10,670 nt of DNA from Bacteroidales bacterium UBA4230 (GTDB taxonomy: Bacteria > Bacteroidota > Bacteroidia > Bacteroidales > UBA932): assembly GCA_002395605.1 (NCBI GenBank), contig DGXO01000049.1, positions 1-10,670 on the forward strand. The letters run 5' to 3'. The notes beneath the pieces were generated by a model, which made no database searches, was not told where the DNA came from, and was given only the letters and a program-made list of their open reading frames with translations. Below, piece after piece: positions 6,884 to 10,670 of the stretch. Position 1 is the stretch's first letter, and each line of letters begins with the position of its first letter. The translations under genes were made by a program, and so were the position numbers.

Positions 6884-6904
6884 GGGATAATAACCGGGAT
6901 AATA
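6881..6904 (+). repeat. Perfect 12-base tandem repeat before rpoZ
   Basis: ACCGGGATAATA occurs twice in direct tandem (6881-6892, 6893-6904) and ends 7 bases before the rpoZ ATG. The first unit overlaps the last three bases of the hairpin's right arm. It occupies the place where a ribosome would load, so copy number could affect rpoZ translation; that is inference. Confidence 0.85.
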
Positions 6905-6911
6905 AGAGAAT

Positions 6912-7265
6912 ATGGAAAAGAAGAAAGTACCCCAGAACACCGTAACCCGCGACATCAAGAACCTTGCGGCTCCTACGGGAAACATCTATGAATCAGTGGT
7001 TATCCTCTACAAGAGGGCCAACCAGATAGCAGCGGCCGAAAAAAAGGAACTCATGAAAAAGCTTGAGGAGTTCCGCAACGACCGCGACACCATGGAGGAA
7101 GTGTTTGAGAACAAGGAGCAGATTGAAATCTCCAAGTACTACGAGCGCCAGCCCAAGCCGGACCTCGTGGCCATCTCCGAATTTGAAAACGGAGACCTCT
7201 ACTATCGTGAGGCCGGCGAAGCCGAGACCCACGACATCAAGCCCGTTGAGGAGGAGGAAGAATAA
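6912..7265 (+). CDS. rpoZ: DNA-directed RNA polymerase omega-like subunit (Bacteroidota type)
   Basis: Omega helps fold and hold the beta' subunit of RNA polymerase. The 117-residue product resembles the Bacteroidota RpoZ/Rpb6-like family as I recall it: N-T-V-T-R-D near the start (9-14), then GNIYESVVILYKRANQI (23-39), the omega core in which the RANQI segment matches the conserved R-A-x-Q-I. These are followed by a charged helix LMKKLEEF (47-54), EEVFENKEQIEISKYYE (62-78) and PKPDLVAISEF (81-91). The C-terminus is acidic, ending in five glutamates. It follows the hairpin and repeat region and precedes recN by 10 bases. The start at 6912 is the only ATG that keeps the full family N-terminus. 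Divergence from proteobacterial omega makes the call less certain than for its neighbours. Confidence 0.85.
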   Translation: MEKKKVPQNTVTRDIKNLAAPTGNIYESVVILYKRANQIAAAEKKELMKKLEEFRNDRDTMEEVFENKEQIEISKYYERQPKPDLVAISEFENGDLYYREAGEAETHDIKPVEEEEE

Positions 7266-7275
7266 GCGCAGAATA

Positions 7276-8907
7276 ATGCTCAGGTCTCTAAGCGTTTCCA
7301 ACTACATTCTGATAGGCTCTCTGGATCTTGAATTTCCGGAGGGTCTTGTCATTATAAGCGGAGAGACCGGCGCCGGAAAAAGCATCCTCCTGGGTGCCCT
7401 GAGCCTTGTTTTGGGCTCCAAGGCGGATTCCGGGATGGTGGGCCCCCACGGGGAAAACTGCGTGGTTGAGGCCAGCTTCAGCATAGACGCCGCCCTCCGG
7501 AAAGTGATGGAGGAAAAGGACATCCCCCCGGACGGCGATTCCCTTCTTCTCAGGCGCGTAGTCTCAAAAAGCGGGCGGTCCCGGTGCTTTGCCGGGGACG
7601 AGCCTGTGTCGGTGGCAGACCTACAGGAGATTGCTTCCCTTCTTATAGACATCCATTCGCAGCACCAGACCCTGAGGCTGCAGGATGCCCGTTTCCGCAC
7701 GGAAGCGCTTGACCTGTACGCCGGTACGGTGGAGCTCAGGGAAAAGACGGAAGCCGCGGCTTCGGCCCTTTCTTCGGCCCGGAGGGAACTTGGCGAACTC
7801 CGTGAAAGGAAGGCCCTGGCGCTGAGGGACAAGGAGTATAACTTCTCACGTTGGCAGCGCCTTGAGGAGGCCCGTCTTGTGAGCGGGGAACTGGAGGACC
7901 TTGAGGCCCGCCAGAAGTCCCTGGCCCACGCCGAAGAAATAAAGGAGAGGCTTCAGGAAGCGGTGGCGCTGCTATCCCAGATGCCCGGTCAGGCCGGGCA
8001 TGACGTGCTCACATCCATCAAGGAGGCGGTGAGGACGCTGGAGAAGATATCGGCATTCATTCCGTCTCTGGAGGAGCTTGCCGGGAGGCTGGAGAGCGCC
8101 CGCGTGGAGATAGAGGACATAGAGGCCGAAATTGAGAGCCTTGATTCACGCACGGAGGCGTCGCCGGAGGCACTTGAGCAGGTGGAAGAAAGGCTTTCCA
8201 CGCTATACGGACTCATGCACAACTACGGCGCGGCGTCGCTGGAAGAGCTTCTGGCCGAAAAAGACCGCCTGAAGGCCCTTGTAGACAGCGCGGAGACAAT
8301 TGAGGACGACGAAGCTGCGCTGGAAAAGAAGGTGAAGGAGGCATCGGATGCCTTTGAAGCCCTTAAGGCTCAGCTGTTTAAGAAACGGAGCGCCGCCGCA
8401 GGGCCGTTTTCTTCGGCCATAGAGGAAAAACTCCGCTTCCTGGACCTTGAGAACGCTAAATTTGAGGTGAAGGTAGGGGAGAGCGCGGTGGACTTCCTGT
8501 TTTCGTCTACCGGCCGTGCGCCGCAGGACGTTGCCAAGGCTGCATCCGGCGGTGAACTTTCCCGTATAATGCTCAGCCTCAAGGCCATGATGGCCGCACT
8601 TACACATATGCCGGCCCTGGTGTTCGATGAAATTGACACCGGCGTTTCCGGCAGCACCGCAGACAAAATGGGCTCCATGGTGTGCTCCATGGGGGAAAAC
8701 ATGCAGGTTTTTGCAATAACGCACCTCCCGCAGGTGGCCGCAAAGGGAAGCGCCCATTACCTTGTCTCCAAGGCCCAGGGCGTAACTTCCGTTCGGAAAC
8801 TTGATGCCGAAGGCCGGGTGCAGGAGATTGCCCGAATGCTTTCAGGCTCCACGGTTACCCCGGAGGCAATAGCAAACGCAAAGTCACTTCTTCGGCAATG
8901 GCAGTAA
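7276..8907 (+). CDS. recN: DNA repair protein RecN (SMC-like ATPase)
   Basis: RecN is an SMC-family ATPase that gathers broken DNA ends for recombinational repair. The 543-residue product is near the usual length. The N-terminus MLRSLSVSNYILIGSLDLEF (1-20) leads to Walker A GETGAGKS (29-36), the RecN segment IDIHSQHQTLRL (124-135), two antiparallel coiled-coil arms (about 150-235 and 245-375), the ABC signature SGGELSR (424-430), Walker B ALVFDEIDTGVSG (447-459) and the ITHLPQVAA switch (481-489). I chose the ATG at 7276 because it begins the head domain; a longer frame from 7063 lies over rpoZ. Residues 236-243 (MPGQAGHD) are encoded by a palindromic element like that in the LysM gene and interrupt the coiled coil with proline and glycine. 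The stop overlaps the downstream regulator by 10 bases. Confidence 0.97.
   Translation: MLRSLSVSNYILIGSLDLEFPEGLVIISGETGAGKSILLGALSLVLGSKADSGMVGPHGENCVVEASFSIDAALRKVMEEKDIPPDGDSLLLRRVVSKSGRSRCFAGDEPVSVADLQEIASLLIDIHSQHQTLRLQDARFRTEALDLYAGTVELREKTEAAASALSSARRELGELRERKALALRDKEYNFSRWQRLEEARLVSGELEDLEARQKSLAHAEEIKERLQEAVALLSQMPGQAGHDVLTSIKEAVRTLEKISAFIPSLEELAGRLESARVEIEDIEAEIESLDSRTEASPEALEQVEERLSTLYGLMHNYGAASLEELLAEKDRLKALVDSAETIEDDEAALEKKVKEASDAFEALKAQLFKKRSAAAGPFSSAIEEKLRFLDLENAKFEVKVGESAVDFLFSSTGRAPQDVAKAASGGELSRIMLSLKAMMAALTHMPALVFDEIDTGVSGSTADKMGSMVCSMGENMQVFAITHLPQVAAKGSAHYLVSKAQGVTSVRKLDAEGRVQEIARMLSGSTVTPEAIANAKSLLRQWQ
7981..8005 (+). repeat. Palindromic element copy 2, inside recN
   Basis: ATGCCCGG - TCAGG - CCGGGCAT (7981-8001), a perfect 8-base stem with a 5-base loop, followed by GACG. 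It is read in frame as M-P-G-Q-A-G-H-D (residues 236-243). Against copy 1 (3897-3921) it differs at five of 25 bases: four form two compensatory stem pairs and one is a purine change in the loop. Confidence 0.8.
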
Positions 8908-9347
8908 AACCCCAGAAGACCGTCCGCAGCATAGACGAGTTCAAGACCCAGCTCCACAGGCATGGGCTCAAGGCCACCAGGCCCCGCATTGCCGTGCACA
9001 CCGTGATGATGGAACTGGTGCACGCGTCCCCCGACCAAATTGTGGAGAAGTTCCGCGAAAACGGGATCAAGGTTACCGTGGCGTCCGTCTATAACATCCT
9101 CTCCGAGCTCTCCGACAACCACATCTACGCCCGCCGCCTTTCGGCCGCCGGGAAAATGTTCTTCGACGCCATCCCGGAGCCCCACGTACACATGTACGAC
9201 CGCGAAAACCACACCTTCCGAGATGTAGTGGACGACGAACTTTCGGCCATTGTGGCCGAACACCTCGGCCGCCGCAAGTTCAAGGGCTACACCATTGAAG
9301 ACATAGACATCCAGTTTGTGGCAAGGCCCACTAAACGCAAGAAGTGA
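8898..9347 (+). CDS. Fur-family transcriptional regulator without cysteines
   Basis: Fur-type metalloregulators are dimeric winged-helix repressors. The 149-residue product has the family DNA-binding domain: LHRHGLKATRPRIAVHTVM (19-37), the HASPDQIVEKFRE helix (42-54), and the recognition region KVTVASVYNILSELSD (58-73) with the characteristic A-S-V-Y-N. The wing and hinge are IYARRLSAAGKMFFDA (77-92). The C-terminal half has P-H-V-H-M-Y (95-100) where Fur has its His-rich metal site, but there is not one cysteine in the protein. The CxxC structural-zinc sites of PerR/Zur-like members are therefore absent. This half resembles rhizobial Irr more than Fur in layout, by memory only. The ATG lies inside recN (10-base overlap), implying translational coupling with a DNA repair gene. 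Cognate metal or ligand and targets are unknown. Confidence 0.87.
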   Translation: MAVKPQKTVRSIDEFKTQLHRHGLKATRPRIAVHTVMMELVHASPDQIVEKFRENGIKVTVASVYNILSELSDNHIYARRLSAAGKMFFDAIPEPHVHMYDRENHTFRDVVDDELSAIVAEHLGRRKFKGYTIEDIDIQFVARPTKRKK

Positions 9348-9373
9348 GGAATTTCAAAATACTTTAAGGATTG

Positions 9374-9404
9374 TTTGTAAATTGCGTTTTCTTGTGTAAA
9401 TTTG
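9374..9404 (+). promoter_or_regulatory. Consensus Bacteroidota promoter of gdhA
   Basis: TTTG at 9374-9377, a spacer of exactly 19 bases, then TAAATTTG at 9397-9404 matches the published consensus TTTG-N19-TAnnTTTG for the Bacteroidota primary sigma factor. Transcription would start near 9408-9411, leaving a leader of about 30 A/T-rich bases. It is the best promoter match in the window and separates gdhA from the recN-regulator pair. Confidence 0.85.
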
Positions 9405-9416
9405 TAAACAAAATTA
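9397..9416. promoter_or_regulatory. Quasi-palindrome over the gdhA -7 box and start site, operator candidate
   Basis: The arms TAAATTTGT (9397-9405) and ACAAAATTA (9408-9416) flank a central AA. The inner five bases (TTTGT / ACAAA) are perfectly symmetric and eight of nine arm positions pair. It covers the -7 box and the predicted start site, where a bound repressor would block transcription. A direct copy of TTTGTAAA occurs at both 9374-9381 and 9401-9408. It is not a classical Fur box; the regulator is unknown. Confidence 0.45.
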
Positions 9417-9438
9417 TAACACTAAATTAAAAACTATC

Positions 9439-10670
9439 ATGAAAACTACGGACATTATGGCACGCCTCCAGGCCAAGTACCCCGGAGAAAAGGAGTATCT
9501 GCAGGCTGTTCAGGAAGTTCTGGAATCTATTGAGGATGTTTATAACCAGCATCCGGAGTTCGAAAAGGCAAAGATCGTTGAGCGCCTTGTAGAACCCGAC
9601 CGTATTTTTTCCTTCCGCGTAACCTGGATCGACGACCGTGGTGAGGTCCAGACCAACACCGGCTATCGTATCCAGTTCAACAGTGCCATCGGCCCCTATA
9701 AGGGCGGTCTCCGTTTCCATAAGGCCGTGACGCCTTCAATGCTCAAGTTCCTGGGCTTTGAACAGACCTTTAAAAACGCCCTCACAACCCTTCCTATGGG
9801 CGGTGCAAAGGGCGGCTCGGACTTCGACCCCGTGGGCAAGTCCAACGACGAAATCATGCGTTTCTGCCAGGCCTTCATGCTTGAGCTTTGGAACTGCATC
9901 GGCCCTGACCAGGATATCCCTGCAGGCGACGTCGGCGTGGGCGGCCGTGAAATCGGATACCTCTACGGCATGTACAAGAAACTGGCCCGCCAGTACAACA
10001 CCGGCGTTCTCACCGGTAAGGGCGGCACCTGGGGCGGATCCATACTTCGTCCTGAGGCCACCGGTTTCGGTGCACTGTACTTCACCCAGCACCTTCTCCA
10101 GAAGGCCGGCAAGGACATCAAGGGTAAGAAAGTGGCTCTTTCCGGCTTCGGCAACGTAGCATGGGGCGCCGCAACAAAGGCCCGCGAACTTGGCGCAAAG
10201 GTCGTTGCCATTTCCGGCCCGGACGGCGTGTGCGAAATCCCCGGCGGCATTACCCCTGAAATGATTGACTACATGCTTGTTATGCGTGCATCCAACCGCA
10301 ATAAGGTTGAGGATATGGCAGTCAAGTTCCCTGAACTTGCCAAGTTCACTCCCGGCAAGAAGAGCTGGAGCGTTCCCGTGGACATCGCCCTTCCTTGCGC
10401 CTTCCAGAACGAGCTTTCAGAGGAAGATGCTAAACAGCTGAAGGCAAACGGCTGCTGGTGCTGCTGCGAGGTCTCCAACATGGGCTGCCAGCCCGGAGCC
10501 ATCCACTTCTTCCAGCACAACGGCATACTCTTCGCTCCCGGCAAGGCCGTCAATGCAGGCGGCGTAGCCACTTCAGGCCTTGAAATGACCCAGAATGCCG
10601 AACACATCTCCTGGAGCGGAGAAGAGGTAGATGAAAAACTTCACTTCATCATGAAGTCCATCCACGAACA
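9439..10670 (+). CDS. gdhA: Glutamate dehydrogenase, hexameric type, 3' end cut by the window
   Basis: Reversibly aminates 2-oxoglutarate to glutamate with NAD(P)H and ammonium in the cytoplasm. The frame is open from the ATG at 9439 to the window edge: 410 complete codons of an expected 445 or so. Motifs include PYKGGLRFH (86-94, substrate lysine K88), PMGGAKGGSDFDP with catalytic K124, IPAGDVGVGGREIGYLYG, the KGGTWGGS segment, the Rossmann motif GFGNVA (236-241) with ISGPDG at the end of the next strand, and FAPGKAVNAGGVATSGLEM near the end. The length suggests the small hexameric form, usually NADP-dependent, but cofactor choice is not certain from sequence. The usual EGANMP segment reads E-V-S-N-M-G here and is preceded by C-W-C-C-C (339-343). 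A consensus promoter precedes it. CGT and GGT codons look more frequent than in neighbouring genes, consistent with high expression. Confidence 0.97.
   Translation, partial: MKTTDIMARLQAKYPGEKEYLQAVQEVLESIEDVYNQHPEFEKAKIVERLVEPDRIFSFRVTWIDDRGEVQTNTGYRIQFNSAIGPYKGGLRFHKAVTPSMLKFLGFEQTFKNALTTLPMGGAKGGSDFDPVGKSNDEIMRFCQAFMLELWNCIGPDQDIPAGDVGVGGREIGYLYGMYKKLARQYNTGVLTGKGGTWGGSILRPEATGFGALYFTQHLLQKAGKDIKGKKVALSGFGNVAWGAATKARELGAKVVAISGPDGVCEIPGGITPEMIDYMLVMRASNRNKVEDMAVKFPELAKFTPGKKSWSVPVDIALPCAFQNELSEEDAKQLKANGCWCCCEVSNMGCQPGAIHFFQHNGILFAPGKAVNAGGVATSGLEMTQNAEHISWSGEEVDEKLHFIMKSIHE

Noticed and set aside
7063..7275. 71-residue N-terminal extension of RecN
   Set aside because: It is the rpoZ sequence read in another frame; the RecN head domain begins at the ATG at 7276.
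8641..8720. Repeated GGCTCCATGG / GTGCTCCATGG within recN
   Set aside because: It encodes ordinary head-domain residues (MGSMVCSMG) and is explained by codon repetition rather than an element.

Overview
The window looks like a core-genome segment of a member of the Bacteroidota, most likely a moderately GC-rich gut-type Bacteroidales. The evidence is PdxJ with the VNINKIATIRNARGG N-terminus, a Bacteroidota-type omega-like RNA polymerase subunit (RpoZ), promoters of the Bacteroidota form TTTG-N19-TAnnTTTG, no clear Shine-Dalgarno sequences, and an uppS-nadK / pdxJ / OmpH / BamD / RecN gene set. This assignment rests on family recognition, not on a database search. No transposase, phage gene, tRNA, rRNA or CRISPR array is visible.

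Layout. On the minus strand, nadK (NAD kinase) is followed after 7 bases by the first seven codons of uppS, cut by the left edge. Divergent from nadK is pdxJ (vitamin B6 synthesis); the 81-base gap holds two mirror-image -7 boxes in a near-symmetric 38-base block. After pdxJ a new promoter probably starts a tightly packed envelope run: an OmpH/Skp-like lipoprotein, a GT4 glycosyltransferase, a two-LysM plus periplasmic-binding-like protein, trxB (thioredoxin reductase) and a BamD-like lipoprotein (gaps of 15, 2 and 3 bases, then a 4-base overlap). A 157-base gap at 6755-6911 holds a long imperfect hairpin and two sets of short tandem repeats. Then come rpoZ, recN and a Fur-family regulator with no cysteines (10-base gap, then 10-base overlap). 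Finally gdhA (glutamate dehydrogenase), with its own textbook promoter and a quasi-palindrome over the start site, runs off the right edge.

Functionally the genes join cofactor supply (NADP, pyridoxal phosphate), outer-membrane and cell-wall assembly (uppS, OmpH, BamD, LysM protein, glycosyltransferase), thiol redox balance, transcription, DNA break repair and nitrogen assimilation.

The most interesting signal is not a gene. Two small palindromes with identical architecture (8-base stem, TCARG loop, then GACG) lie inside two unrelated genes, the LysM protein and recN. They have the same orientation and reading frame, and both encode GQAG-x-D. Their stem differences are compensatory, so both stems stay perfectly paired. 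This is the pattern of a dispersed palindromic element that inserts into protein-coding genes. Second in interest is the hairpin before rpoZ, which has two tandem G.A mismatch sites and is bracketed by GGATAA repeats.
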